Positions 54,921-63,013 are shown, numbered from the stretch's first letter. The stretch: 64,000 nucleotides of DNA from Deinococcus alpinitundrae (GCF_009982895.1 NZ_WXZL01000013.1:62001-126000); one strand, 5' to 3'. Program-made: numbers and translations. The notes: a model not told the origin generated them from the letters alone.

Positions 54921-55322
54921 TCAGAACATGGCGTCCACCTTCCGACTCTCGGTCCAGACCGTCCTGGCGACCCACAGGTCGCGCAGATGACGCTCGGGAT
55001 CGTGTCCTACGGCGTATCGTGCCGCCGTGGCGAGGACGTAGGCACCCAAGTCGGCCACCATCCCCGACGGGAGACAGGCCTGGCTGCCGAGATGATTGCC
55101 GATCGCTGCCTCGACCAGACCTGCCAAGCGGTCCGGAAGGACGGTCACCGACGTCGGGGTGGACGATTCCGGCATCCGCGTCGCGAGTGCCCGCCTCAAG
55201 CCCTCGAGGCGGTTTTCCAGATCAGGTGTGAGTGCCCCTCTCGGGCCGACGGTCGTCATTTTCACGTCGAGCCTTACGCCATGGCGCTCCAAGTCCGCAT
55301 GTAGCTCGGCAACGTTCACCAT
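54921..55322 (-). CDS. Hypothetical protein at the end of the replication operon
   Basis: This 133-residue protein has no recognised family. The N-terminal half is a charged strand-helix stretch (ELHADLERHGVRLDVKMTTV); the C-terminal half is helical (MVADLGAYVLATAARYAVG). It overlaps the RepA-like gene: either ATG 55322 (7 bp overlap) or GTG 55319 (4 bp, GTGA) is the start. Its operon position suggests a role in replication or copy control of the excised element. Confidence 0.6.
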   Translation of the reverse strand: MVNVAELHADLERHGVRLDVKMTTVGPRGALTPDLENRLEGLRRALATRMPESSTPTSVTVLPDRLAGLVEAAIGNHLGSQACLPSGMVADLGAYVLATAARYAVGHDPERHLRDLWVARTVWTESRKVDAMF

Positions 55323-56407
55323 GTCCGAACCTCCATGTCGGCAGGCTCCGCCGTCACGCCGCGCTCCGGAGGCCGGTACGACGGTGCGGCCTCAGAGTCG
55401 TCCAGCAGAGCATACTGACCACGTTTCGGCCTGACGATCCGGCCGGCCTTCTCCAGCTCTTTGAGTGCCCTCTCGTACGTGCCGGCCTCACTGAACCGCG
55501 AGCGTGGTTGCGGCCCGGTTTGAAGGATCCCCAAAATCTCCTCCGAAACTTCGTCATGACGGTTGGGGCGTTCCTGGGCAGTCTTGCGCGGCCCGGCATC
55601 GCCGAGATGCTCCACCTTCAGCATGTCCAGGCGGTCGTCGCTGCCGACGAACGTCAATCGTGTCAGGAACGGCCGGAACGGCTTCGCGTTCGTCTTGTCG
55701 ATGCTCCAGCGCACCACGTTCTCCTGACCTTCCTCCTTCTCGATGACCACGCAGACGCGTGCCCAGGCCCGTTTCTGCTGGCTGCCCATCGGAGTCGGGA
55801 CACCGTTGCTCGCCGCTGCGGACTTGGTCGCGTGGTCGATCACCAGCACGGCCGCGCCCGCCTTCCGTGCCGGATTCAGACCGAGCCGGAGTGCCAGCGC
55901 CACGTCCTGGCCGCTGTTCGTGTCGCCGACCATCATCTGGCCGAGCGAGTCGCAGATCACCAGGTCGATGTCGAACTCAGTCACTGTCGCTGCGATGGCC
56001 GGACCGAGCGCCTCCAGTGTCTGCAGGTTGTCCGCTTCGCTATCAGGACAGCACTCCTCGGAATTCGGGCTGTAGTAGTAGAAACCGGCCGGCAGACCTT
56101 CGATACCGACTCCCCTGAATGCCGCCATGAAAATCTCCCGATTCCACTGCCAGGTGGAATCGAAATCGACGTACAAAACCCGCAGCGGACGTTCCGTCGT
56201 CTTCAGGCCCGCGAACGGCACACCTGACATCAGGCAGGCGAGGATGTAGGCCGCGTGCACGGATTTCGACACGCCCGGCTGACCGAACAGGATCGTGCCT
56301 GCACCCCGCGCCAGGAGGCCTCTGATCAGCCACTCCACCGGCGCGGTATCGGGAGCGGTCGGGCCGTTCAAGACCGGAAGGGGCAAGACCTTCGGACGGT
56401 CGCTCAC
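55316..56407 (-). CDS. RepA-like AAA/RecA-fold ATPase
   Basis: This 363-residue protein is a RepA/AAA_25-type hexameric helicase-like ATPase of plasmids and phage satellites. Walker A is GQPGVSKSV (about 41-49), with Ser replacing Gly before Lys and Ser after it; Walker B is LVICDSLGQMM (about 147-157). A conserved VLVIDHATK follows, and a C-terminal winged-helix-like segment (about 290-345: RFSEAGTYERALKELEKAGRI) completes it. It starts with GTG overlapping the primase stop by 4 bp. With the primase it should replicate the excised circle. Its gene start is partly duplicated in the scar at 40928. Confidence 0.82.
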   Translation of the reverse strand: MSDRPKVLPLPVLNGPTAPDTAPVEWLIRGLLARGAGTILFGQPGVSKSVHAAYILACLMSGVPFAGLKTTERPLRVLYVDFDSTWQWNREIFMAAFRGVGIEGLPAGFYYYSPNSEECCPDSEADNLQTLEALGPAIAATVTEFDIDLVICDSLGQMMVGDTNSGQDVALALRLGLNPARKAGAAVLVIDHATKSAAASNGVPTPMGSQQKRAWARVCVVIEKEEGQENVVRWSIDKTNAKPFRPFLTRLTFVGSDDRLDMLKVEHLGDAGPRKTAQERPNRHDEVSEEILGILQTGPQPRSRFSEAGTYERALKELEKAGRIVRPKRGQYALLDDSEAAPSYRPPERGVTAEPADMEVRTW

Positions 56408-57627
56408 GATCGGCCCTTCCGCATTTTCTTGTCGAGTCTGGCCCGGTACCGCCGCATGATCAGTTCCACGGTGGACGGTTCCACCACCACACCATTCCGT
56501 AGGGATGGGTGTGGTGGTGGAACCGTCGGACTGTTCCCACCACCGTCTGGTGGCATGGTGGCGGAAACGGTGGATTCGTGGATCAGGGCCTGGACAGTGC
56601 GGCCCAGCGCCAAAATCCCTTCAGTCCTGGCCAGGTCGCAAAAATCGCCGGTCGGCAGAGCCGTGAGGAGCCGCACCTCGGTCGCCCCCGCCTGGGACGC
56701 GATGCGGGCGATACGGGCGAGGCACTTCCTGCCTGCCTCGTCGGCGTCGGCATACACGTACACCGTACGACCGGACAGGCCGTTCAGGTGGGGGTCGGCC
56801 CCGGCACCGGCCAGTCCCTGAACGTCGATCCCGGCATCGGCGAGGCACCTCGCCGCCACTGCGCCGTTGAATTCGCCCTCGGTGACGAGCACGGCGGAGC
56901 CTCGACCGTAATTCGGCGAGCACAGGGCCGGTCTCCCGTGTCCGGCGGTCAGATACCGGTAGCGTTCCATGCCTGCCGTCGCCAGTTCCGAGTCGGTACC
57001 CAAATTTCGGATTTTCAGTGCCAAAGGCGTGCCTTCCGGACCGGCGACATGGAAAACCAATGCCCCGGCATGCGCCACCATCCGTCCGTCGTGGCTGTAC
57101 CGGTCGGACATCAGACGCCCCGCAGGCAGGCCGTCCCAGTTCAGCAGTCTACGGATCCGCAGCTCTGCCGCCGCCGGATCGTCCTTCGTGAGCGGCGCGA
57201 CCAGCCGTGCCGCTCGCGTCAGTTCCGCACGGGTGAGAGGCTTCAACCCTTTCGACGCGACGCGTACCCGGTCCAGTTCGGAGGCCGGGATCGGGGGTCG
57301 AGGGCGGTGCGTTACCGGTGCCGGACGGTCGGACGGGATACCCGCGTGGCGGTGGAGTTCGGCTCGCGCCTCCAGAGCCGAGTACCCGAGAGCCAGGAGA
57401 AAAGCGTAGGCGTCGCCACTCGCGCCGTCGTCGCCGTGACGTTTCCAGCGCCAGACCTCGCCGGCGCGGTACACGCTGAAACTGGGACGTCGTTCCGTGT
57501 GGTCGGGGCGGGGATCACGGATGACCCCACCACGTTCACGATTCAGGCCGCGGGTCGCGGCTTGACCGCATGTCGACGCGATCAGGTCGGGCAAGTTCAC
57601 ATGGCACGACAGGTCACGGAGCCTCAT
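56404..57627 (-). CDS. Toprim primase-like protein
   Basis: This 407-residue protein resembles DnaG-type or phage primase-helicase N-terminal parts. The N-terminus (about 30-75) aligns with the CHC2 zinc finger by PSFSVYRAGEVWRWKRHG and SGDAYAFL, but the zinc-ligand cysteines are missing, so the finger is degenerate. The Toprim domain is clear: VLVTEGEFNGAVAARCL (about 244-260) and VYVYADADEAGRKCL (about 286-300). The C-terminal tail has a polar, Pro/Gly-rich stretch and a basic end. AGGAGG 5 bp before ATG 57627 decides the start. It overlaps the RepA-like gene by 4 bp. Confidence 0.82.
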   Translation of the reverse strand: MRLRDLSCHVNLPDLIASTCGQAATRGLNRERGGVIRDPRPDHTERRPSFSVYRAGEVWRWKRHGDDGASGDAYAFLLALGYSALEARAELHRHAGIPSDRPAPVTHRPRPPIPASELDRVRVASKGLKPLTRAELTRAARLVAPLTKDDPAAAELRIRRLLNWDGLPAGRLMSDRYSHDGRMVAHAGALVFHVAGPEGTPLALKIRNLGTDSELATAGMERYRYLTAGHGRPALCSPNYGRGSAVLVTEGEFNGAVAARCLADAGIDVQGLAGAGADPHLNGLSGRTVYVYADADEAGRKCLARIARIASQAGATEVRLLTALPTGDFCDLARTEGILALGRTVQALIHESTVSATMPPDGGGNSPTVPPPHPSLRNGVVVEPSTVELIMRRYRARLDKKMRKGRS

Positions 57628-57789
57628 GCGTCCCTCCTGCCGCATCCGGTACGGACGAGCGGGTCAGAGCCGTGAAGCATTGGCCATTCGTGGGGATCGG
57701 ACCGGCGGAACGACAGTGACAGGAGCCTGGCGTCGGCGAGTGCCGACGTGTAGGCTGAGTCTGTCATTGATGGTGACGTTGTCGTTCCG

Positions 57790-57815
57790 GGGCCCGCCGT
57801 TCCAGCGGCGGGCCC
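57790..57815 (-). terminator. GC-rich hairpin after the excisionase gene
   Basis: A 10-bp stem GGGCCCGCCG/CGGCGGGCCC with a 6-nt loop starts 6 bp beyond the stop of the excisionase-like gene in its direction of transcription. No U tract is present. About 160 bp separate it from the primase start, room for a separate promoter. Confidence 0.5.
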
Positions 57816-57820
57816 TCTCA

Positions 57821-58048
57821 CTAGTTCGCTCTCCCGTAGAACCAGGCGATCACGGCCTCCCGGGGAACGCGGTACTGACGCGCGGAGAACTTCCGGCAGT
57901 ACAGTTCTTTTTTGTCGATCGCCGTGTAGACGCGTCCGCGCGCGATATTCAGCCAGCGGGCCACGTCGCGGGGGGCCAGGAATTCTGGGACGGGCTGACC
58001 GTCAGGAAACATGGGTTGAAGAACAGTCGGTCTTGAATGCTCGGTCAT
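57821..58048 (-). CDS. Excisionase-like helix-turn-helix protein
   Basis: This 75-residue protein is almost entirely a MerR/HTH_17-type domain: PEFLAPRDVARWLNIARG (about 21-38), VYTAIDKKEL and RQYRVPREAVIAWFYG at the end. Such proteins act as directionality factors (Xis) of integrative elements or as small regulators. Its place at the opposite end of the element from the integrase, but next to it in the excised circle, supports the Xis reading. I set the start at the ATG at 58048, since the 26 codons upstream (from a GTG) lack the domain. Confidence 0.75.
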   Translation of the reverse strand: MTEHSRPTVLQPMFPDGQPVPEFLAPRDVARWLNIARGRVYTAIDKKELYCRKFSARQYRVPREAVIAWFYGRAN

Positions 58049-58211
58049 TGTGCCTCTACTGAGTTTGACCCCCGAGATACGGTCGTGACGCGCGGCGCAA
58101 TCGGACCGTACGGTCAATCCGTTCACAGCGTCTTCGGCTCGGGAGTGGAATTGCGGATCCTACACTGAATCCAGATCGTCAGATCCGAATCGTGCAGGCG
58201 AATGCCTCAAT

Positions 58212-58889
58212 TCAGCAGCGAGGTGGCGCGAGTGTAGCTGTCGGCGGCCGAGGTCGGGCGTAGATTGGTCTGGGCACTCGTATGGCCGACTCGCCGTAGT
58301 CGGGGACGCGGCTCGACTCCTCCTGGACTGTGAACTCCGTTTCCATCCAGAGGGTGAGCAGCAACAGGGAGAATTGATCCATGGCCCTGTCCTCCCTGAT
58401 TTTCCCAAGGCGCTCCCGAACGCGCCTCGCTATCAGTTCGGAAAATCTCGACAACACACCCAAAATGTCCGGCTTCGTGAGCCTCTCTTCCGTAGCGTCG
58501 AGATTGACTCGTTGACGACCTGTCCACAGATAAGGATCTCCATCACGATCGTCGTCCAGTGCGTCGAGATATGCCTCTATTTTGGTCCACAGGGCATCCA
58601 GGTCAACCACCGAATCGGGAAACTCCCTGAGGATGGATGTGCCCATGAGCGCGACGGCAACATCAGTCAGCGAACAGACGTTGACATACCACGACGCCAT
58701 GCATGGGTATTCTGGCGCGTACTGCGCCAATCGTTTCCGTAAGAGCCCCAGCGATCTCAGGGAGAACTTCGTCTTAGGTGCTGGAGTGTCGCCCGCCAGC
58801 GCGGGACTGCCGATTACAGACACGACACGGTCGGAGGAATGTTTCCCTGACGTCGCGTCGTAGTCGTTCACATATGCAGCATGACACAT
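58212..58889 (-). CDS. Hypothetical protein near the right end
   Basis: This 225-residue soluble protein matches no family I recognise. It has a Cys-containing middle part (YPCMASWYVNVCSLTDVAVA, about 66-85) and helices up to residue 180; the last 30 residues are Arg/Pro-rich and may be non-conserved. It lies upstream of the excisionase gene on the same strand and just inside the right att arm, so in the excised circle it would follow the integrase. Moderate coding character only. Confidence 0.5.
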   Translation of the reverse strand: MCHAAYVNDYDATSGKHSSDRVVSVIGSPALAGDTPAPKTKFSLRSLGLLRKRLAQYAPEYPCMASWYVNVCSLTDVAVALMGTSILREFPDSVVDLDALWTKIEAYLDALDDDRDGDPYLWTGRQRVNLDATEERLTKPDILGVLSRFSELIARRVRERLGKIREDRAMDQFSLLLLTLWMETEFTVQEESSRVPDYGESAIRVPRPIYARPRPPTATLAPPRC

Positions 58890-58968
58890 TTAGGCGTCAG
58901 CGTAAACTCCCCCCCCTGTCTTAGGACACGAACGTCTTCCGGGCCGTCGTTTCGCATCAATTCTCCGT

Positions 58969-58990
58969 GACCGCAATACAGCCGCAATAT
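58969..58990 (+). repeat. Right arm repeat: tandem CCGCAATA units
   Basis: The same pair of CCGCAATA units as at 1617-1638, in the same orientation, 123 bp inside the right att core. About 80 bp before it (58890-58968) I see no gene. A role as recombinase or Xis arm site is inferred. Confidence 0.6.
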
Positions 58991-59113
58991 GAGCGCAGAC
59001 CGTCACGGATCGTCGAAGACATCGCTTCTCCGACCCTGATGAGATTTGCCGTCTGAGACGTCTTTCTTGGATCGACGCGAATTGATGGTCACTGCCGCAG
59101 ACGTCGTCTCCTG

Positions 59114-59161
59114 CGCTTTACACGCGACGGGTCGGGGGTTCGAATCCCTCACCGCCCACCA
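59114..59161 (+). repeat. Right attachment site core (48-bp direct repeat)
   Basis: An exact copy of 1499-1546. Only the 3' part of tRNA-Val is present here; nothing upstream of it can complete a tRNA. This is the original chromosomal 3' end of the tRNA gene, pushed away by the insertion. Confidence 0.93.
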
Positions 59162-59170
59162 CGCCAGACA

Positions 59171-59204
59171 GCAAAAATCCCATTCTCAGGAGTGGGATTT
59201 TTGC
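59171..59204 (+). terminator. Displaced native terminator of tRNA-Val
   Basis: A 12-bp perfect stem GCAAAAATCCCA/TGGGATTTTTGC with a 10-nt loop lies 9 bp after the right att core. It is placed as a tRNA terminator would be, which fits this side being the ancestral downstream sequence of the tRNA gene. Confidence 0.75.
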
Positions 59205-59317
59205 TTTGTAGCGATTTGTGTAGCGCTAGGGTCTGTATGCAGTCGGTTTTGCATAGGCGACAGGGCTTATCCACAGGCTTGAGCAGGGGCCTGTGGATCA
59301 CGTTTCATTCTTTGGAA

Positions 59318-59584
59318 TCAGGAAGGTTTGATAAGTTGTTGCTCGTACCTGTCTTCCAGTGTCACGCAGACGATAACGCTGAGGTCCATGAGGACCAGAG
59401 CAAAGACGGCGCTCCAGCTCACGGCCCTGAGAAGAAGAAGAGCAACTGGGAGCACTAGAAAAACGATGAGCAGCCCAAAATAAGGTAAGGCGTCTGCGAG
59501 GAATTGAGCACCCGCCATCGGGGCGTACCAGGGTTCTCCCTGGGCGCGGTGGGGTGCTGTCACCAGGGGCGAACTGTTTGTCAT
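59318..59584 (-). CDS. Small two-helix membrane protein (host flank)
   Basis: This 88-residue protein has two hydrophobic segments (about 29-52, ADALPYFGLLIVFLVLPVAL region, and 56-76, SAVFALVLMDLSVIVCV) and a short charged tail, so it is an inner-membrane protein. No family is recognised. GAGAAGC... upstream of ATG 59584 gives a weak ribosome site. It belongs to the chromosome outside the element. Confidence 0.55.
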   Translation of the reverse strand: MTNSSPLVTAPHRAQGEPWYAPMAGAQFLADALPYFGLLIVFLVLPVALLLLRAVSWSAVFALVLMDLSVIVCVTLEDRYEQQLIKPS

Positions 59585-59856
59585 GAGAGAAGCATGGCAG
59601 CCCCTTGCCGCTGGAGAATGAACTTAAGATAAATGACCGTAGGGATATGACAGGATAGTCAGTTCGTCAAGTAAGGAGCGAAGGAGCGAGTCTAGTAACT
59701 ATTTGAAAACCTCAAGCTTGTCTGGATACGAATCAGATCTACGCTGCGACAGCGAGAAGCACTGGAGCTGTTCTTTTGGTTACTGGTTTGGCTGGGTAAC
59801 CGCGGAGCCGAGGTCTGCGAGCGTCCAACGTATTGACAGCGGAAGCGGGTGACTTA
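59585..59856. other. Intergenic stretch, no gene seen
   Basis: AT-richer than the surroundings; I find no coding frame, RNA gene or repeat here. Confidence 0.4.
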
Positions 59857-59965
59857 TCACTTTTGCTGCTTGGGCTGGATGACGATCTCCAGGCCGAGGG
59901 CATCGGCCAGGTCGATAAGGCTTTGCAGGACTTTTCCGCGCTTGCCGCTGAGCAGCTCTGCCGCT
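59857..59965 (-). pseudogene. Fragment of an XRE-type regulator
   Basis: The minus strand encodes AELLSGKRGKVLQSLIDLAD followed by ALGLEIVIQPKQQK and a stop. This is the C-terminal end of a short XRE/HigA-type HTH protein and closely resembles the end of the intact regulator at 61654-61857 (LSGKLGQV, TLGLEIVIQPKQR). The N-terminal half is not intact. It is a relic; the following 150 bp to the antiporter gene contain nothing recognised. Confidence 0.6.
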
Positions 59966-60115
59966 GTGGGATGGCTGCAGAATGCCTTCTCCTAGGGCCG
60001 CAGTTTCACGGCGCTCCGGAAGTAAGCTGATGTACTAGGCATCCGGATCGAACTGCAGCTCCTGGCCGCCTGAAAGCCTACTGGGTTAACATCTGCTGTC
60101 TTCGAATAAATAATC

Positions 60116-61591
60116 TCAAGATTCCTGAGTAAGAGTTCGTTTTCGCACTTCATCGAGAAACGGTTTGCCGCCTAGCAACTGCAAGACGTCGCCTGCCTGT
60201 AACCTCGTATTGCCACGCGGAATTAGGTATTCCTCTCCGCGCCTCAGCAAGACGATCAGCGCCTCAGCCGGTAAATGCAATTCCACAATACGTCGTCCGA
60301 CCACCGATGAACCAGGTGATAGGGTGAGTTCCACCAGGTCGTTCTTGCCTGCCCCGGTCGGCGTATATTCCAGCGGCATGGTATGTGGACTGACGGGCAG
60401 GGCCTTCACATTGAGCAGTCGGGCCACGAGCGGCAGCGAAGTCCCCTGCACCAGAATAGAAACCAGCACCAGGAAAAAAGCCACGTTGAACACCGTCTGT
60501 GCACCTTCGACCTTGGCCAACACCGGGAAAGTCGCCAGAATGATTGGCACTGCGCCGCGCAGGCCCACCCAGGCGACCATCGCTTTGTGGGCCGCAGGCA
60601 TCCGAGTCGTCGCCAGACCGATAAAGACGGCAACGGGCCGTGCGATTACCACCAGCACCAGGGAAACGAGCAGCGCTGGAAGCGCCACCTTGAGCAGCTG
60701 AGCTGGGAAGACCAGCAGGCCCAGCAGAAGGAACATCACCACCTCAAAGAGATAAGACAGGCCCTCGTGAAAGAGGCGCAGGGTGCGCTTGTGGATGAAG
60801 TCGCTATTACCGAGCACGACCGCTGCCACGTAGACGGCCAGGAACCCGCTGCCATGCAGGAGTGCCGTGAGGCCGTAAATGACAGTGACCAGGGCTGCCG
60901 TGAGGACGTAATACAGACCGTCGAGTGGCAGGTTCACCCGGTTGAGCAGCCGTACGCCCAGGTGACCGAGGCCAAACCCGAGGAGACCGCCGAGGCCGAG
61001 TTCCTGAACAAACGATCTCAGAAGAGGCAGGAGAGGGAGATGGGGATGTCCAGCCAGTTCGGTGAGACCGATGACCAGCGCCACGGCGGTCGGGTCGTTG
61101 ATACCCGACTCGAATTCGAGGAGTGGACGAATCTGGCCTTTGAGGCCCAGGGCGTGTTCCTTGAGAACGGAGAACACAGCGCTGGCGTCCGTGGGGGCCA
61201 CCACCGCGCCGAGCAGCAGCGCTAGCACCCAGGGAACATTGAGGAAGTAATGGGCAGCGGCCCCCACAATGCTGGTGGTGATCAATACACCAAGTGTCGC
61301 CAGTGAGACTCCAGGCCAGAGCACTGGGCGCGTGGTTCGCCAGCTGGTTTCCAGGCCACCGTTGAAGAGAATAAACGCCAGGGCGACCGTGCCGACAAAC
61401 TGGGTCAGGGCATAGTCATCAAAGGCAATACCGCCGGGACCTTCGCTTCCGGCCAGCATACCGATGATCAAAAAGAGCAAGAGGCCCGGTAAGCCCAGAC
61501 GGCCACCCAGCTTACTGGCGAACAGGCTCAGAAGCAGGAGTGTGCCGCCGATCAGGAGCGCGAGGGTAGTGGGATCGGTGTTCAGTGACAT
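60116..61591 (-). CDS. Cation/proton antiporter with C-terminal TrkA-C domain (host flank)
   Basis: This 491-residue membrane protein belongs to the CPA1 (NhaP/CvrA-type) antiporters, exchanging K+ or Na+ for H+. About twelve TM helices fill residues 8-390, with the conserved GAVVAPTDASAVF (about 119-131) and LEFESGINDPTAVAL (about 149-163), where the ND pair lies in the ion site. Residues about 415-485 form a TrkA-C (RCK_C) regulatory domain (VVGRRIVELHLPAEALIVLL, GDVLQLLG). This order matches K+/H+ antiporter subunits. The start was placed at ATG 61591; the upstream frame has no membrane or coding character. Confidence 0.88.
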   Translation of the reverse strand: MSLNTDPTTLALLIGGTLLLLSLFASKLGGRLGLPGLLLFLIIGMLAGSEGPGGIAFDDYALTQFVGTVALAFILFNGGLETSWRTTRPVLWPGVSLATLGVLITTSIVGAAAHYFLNVPWVLALLLGAVVAPTDASAVFSVLKEHALGLKGQIRPLLEFESGINDPTAVALVIGLTELAGHPHLPLLPLLRSFVQELGLGGLLGFGLGHLGVRLLNRVNLPLDGLYYVLTAALVTVIYGLTALLHGSGFLAVYVAAVVLGNSDFIHKRTLRLFHEGLSYLFEVVMFLLLGLLVFPAQLLKVALPALLVSLVLVVIARPVAVFIGLATTRMPAAHKAMVAWVGLRGAVPIILATFPVLAKVEGAQTVFNVAFFLVLVSILVQGTSLPLVARLLNVKALPVSPHTMPLEYTPTGAGKNDLVELTLSPGSSVVGRRIVELHLPAEALIVLLRRGEEYLIPRGNTRLQAGDVLQLLGGKPFLDEVRKRTLTQES

Positions 61592-61653
61592 TCCGTAAGC
61601 ATAAAAGATGTCGCTGCATGAAAAGAAAAGGGTATCTGCTTCGAGACGGCCAA

Positions 61654-61857
61654 TCAGCGCTGTTTCGGCTGAATGACGATTTCCAGGCCGAGGGTATTGG
61701 CTAGGAGTGCCCAGCGCGGAGGGACTTGGCCGAGCTTGCCACTCAGCATTTGATTCAGGTGCGTGCGGGCGATACCCATTTCGTCGGCGAGCTGTTGCTG
61801 AGTTAAGCCCCGCTCCTGCATAACACCTTTTACGGCTTCTCGGATTTGTTCGTTCAT
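61654..61857 (-). CDS. XRE-family transcriptional regulator
   Basis: This 67-residue protein is a single HTH_3 domain: MQERGLTQQQLADEMGIARTHLNQML (helices around 13-38) ending LEIVIQPKQR. Such short proteins are antitoxin-like or autoregulatory repressors. The ATG at 61857 starts right before the domain. It is divergent from the 61996 gene; the promoter between them contains repeated ACGTAC elements that are good operator candidates for it. Confidence 0.8.
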   Translation of the reverse strand: MNEQIREAVKGVMQERGLTQQQLADEMGIARTHLNQMLSGKLGQVPPRWALLANTLGLEIVIQPKQR

Positions 61858-61894
61858 GTTGAGACAGTACCATATTTCTGACGTACACAAAAGC

Positions 61895-61923
61895 TTGACA
61901 TACGTACCTATTTCATGTACTAT
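61895..61923 (+). promoter_or_regulatory. Strong sigma70 promoter with ACGTAC operator-like repeats
   Basis: TTGACA (61895-61900) and TACTAT (61918-61923) are separated by 17 bp. ACGTAC occurs at 61881 and again at 61902 between the boxes, and a further GTAC lies at 61917, overlapping the -10. The box spacing places transcription towards the 61996 gene. Repression by the divergent XRE protein is likely but inferred. Confidence 0.65.
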
Positions 61924-61995
61924 TATAACCAAGAGAAGGCGCGCAACCCCGGCAAAGAAGCGCGCGCCTTACTCGAAGTCACCCTGGAGATGACC

Positions 61996-62466
61996 ATGAA
62001 CGAGTTTACCACCTTCACCCCGAACACCAGCCGCCGCGCCGATTACCGCAAGTTTGATGTGCTGACCGTTGACCGCAAGTGCGGCGTCGTGGTGGACGTG
62101 CCCACGAACACCGTCACCCTGACCCGCACCGCTGCCGGACTGGTCGCCGAGATTGACGGCCAGGCCGCCACGGTTGAGAGCGCCGTGCGTCTGCTCGCCC
62201 AGGCCCAGCGCGTGAGCCTGCTCGAAGAAGTCCTGACTGCGCCCACCCCGGTGGTCGCCGTGATCGGCAAGGCCGTCGCCTGCGAGCTGCACCGCGAGCT
62301 GGGCAGACTCGGGTACCGCACGAGTGCGAGTCACTACGGGGTGGCCGCCACCGCGCTGGGCCGAGACGTGACCAGCCTGGCCGCCCTCACCGCCGAGGAA
62401 GCCCAACTCACCCGCTCCTTTGCCTACGGCCGGCTGGGCCTGCCCACCGGGAGTGCGGCAGCATGA
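61996..62466 (+). CDS. Hypothetical protein under XRE-linked promoter
   Basis: This 156-residue soluble protein has no family I recognise. The N-terminal half is beta-rich (FDVLTVDRKCGVVVDVPTNT); the C-terminal half has a helical region and the ending LTAEEAQLTRSFAYGRLGLP. A degraded copy of exactly this ending recurs at 63088-63174. GGAG 6 bp before ATG 61996 decides the start over the ATG two codons upstream. It is likely controlled by the adjacent XRE regulator. Confidence 0.65.
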   Translation: MNEFTTFTPNTSRRADYRKFDVLTVDRKCGVVVDVPTNTVTLTRTAAGLVAEIDGQAATVESAVRLLAQAQRVSLLEEVLTAPTPVVAVIGKAVACELHRELGRLGYRTSASHYGVAATALGRDVTSLAALTAEEAQLTRSFAYGRLGLPTGSAAA

Positions 62467-62573
62467 GCGAGGCCCTGATCATCCACACGACCGGCGAGCT
62501 GCAGCGCCGACAGCCCGTTAAACTGACGCCATGCCCCTTCACTACGTTGCCGGAGACGCCGTTAATCCAGTAG
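62463..62573 (+). pseudogene. Short remnant frame after the 61996 gene
   Basis: A 36-codon frame starts with an ATGA overlap with the 61996 gene (MSEALIIHTTGELQRRQPV) and then runs into the macro-domain gene. It looks like the 5' end of a formerly coupled gene that was cut by insertion of the macro-domain cassette. Confidence 0.3.
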
Positions 62574-63013
62574 GTATGGGGAATAAGCTCCTGGTTCACG
62601 TCTGTAATGGCATTGGTGCGTGGGGTCGAGGCTTCGTCTTACCACTAGCTCAGCGCTTTCCTGAGACGGCACGCCGATACAAAGCCTGGGCAGCTGGGGA
62701 GGAAACGACACCGTTCGCCCTAGGTCAAGTCCAATTTGTCGAAGTGTTGCCTGGCTTAATCATCGTCAATCTAATTGGGCAACATGACATTGCTCGAAAG
62801 GGCCAGGACTTGGCACAGCCGCCGATCCGGTATGAGGCTATTCGTGAAGGGCTCAAACAAGTGCAGAGCGAAGCCGAGCGGATTGGAGCATCTGTCCATA
62901 TGCCGCGGATCGGCGCTGGACTGGCTGGAGGAGACTGGGCCGTGATTGAGGCCATCATCAACGAAGAACTTGTTGGTCAAGGCCTGGACGTAACTGTCTA
63001 TGATCTCGCGTGA
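62531..63013 (+). CDS. Macro-domain (ADP-ribose-binding) protein
   Basis: This 160-residue protein is a stand-alone macro domain of the Appr-1''-p phosphatase/Poa1 type. The N-terminal strand LHYVAGDAVNPV, the VHVCNGIGAWGRGFVLPL loop (about 22-39), VNLIGQHDI and the second loop MPRIGAGLAGGDWAVIEAII (about 123-142) are the ADP-ribose contact regions. It may hydrolyse ADP-ribose derivatives or remove ADP-ribose from proteins or nucleic acids. It lies between two copies of the end of the 61996 gene, so it appears to be an inserted cassette. Confidence 0.85.
   Translation: MPLHYVAGDAVNPVGMGNKLLVHVCNGIGAWGRGFVLPLAQRFPETARRYKAWAAGEETTPFALGQVQFVEVLPGLIIVNLIGQHDIARKGQDLAQPPIRYEAIREGLKQVQSEAERIGASVHMPRIGAGLAGGDWAVIEAIINEELVGQGLDVTVYDLA

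Noticed and set aside
59114..59161. A second tRNA-Val gene at the right end
   Set aside because: Only the 3' 48 bases match; no 5' acceptor or D arm precedes it, so it is an att copy.
59833..60030. A short plus-strand frame rich in Leu and Gly
   Set aside because: It is antisense to the XRE relic, whose minus-strand translation matches the intact regulator.
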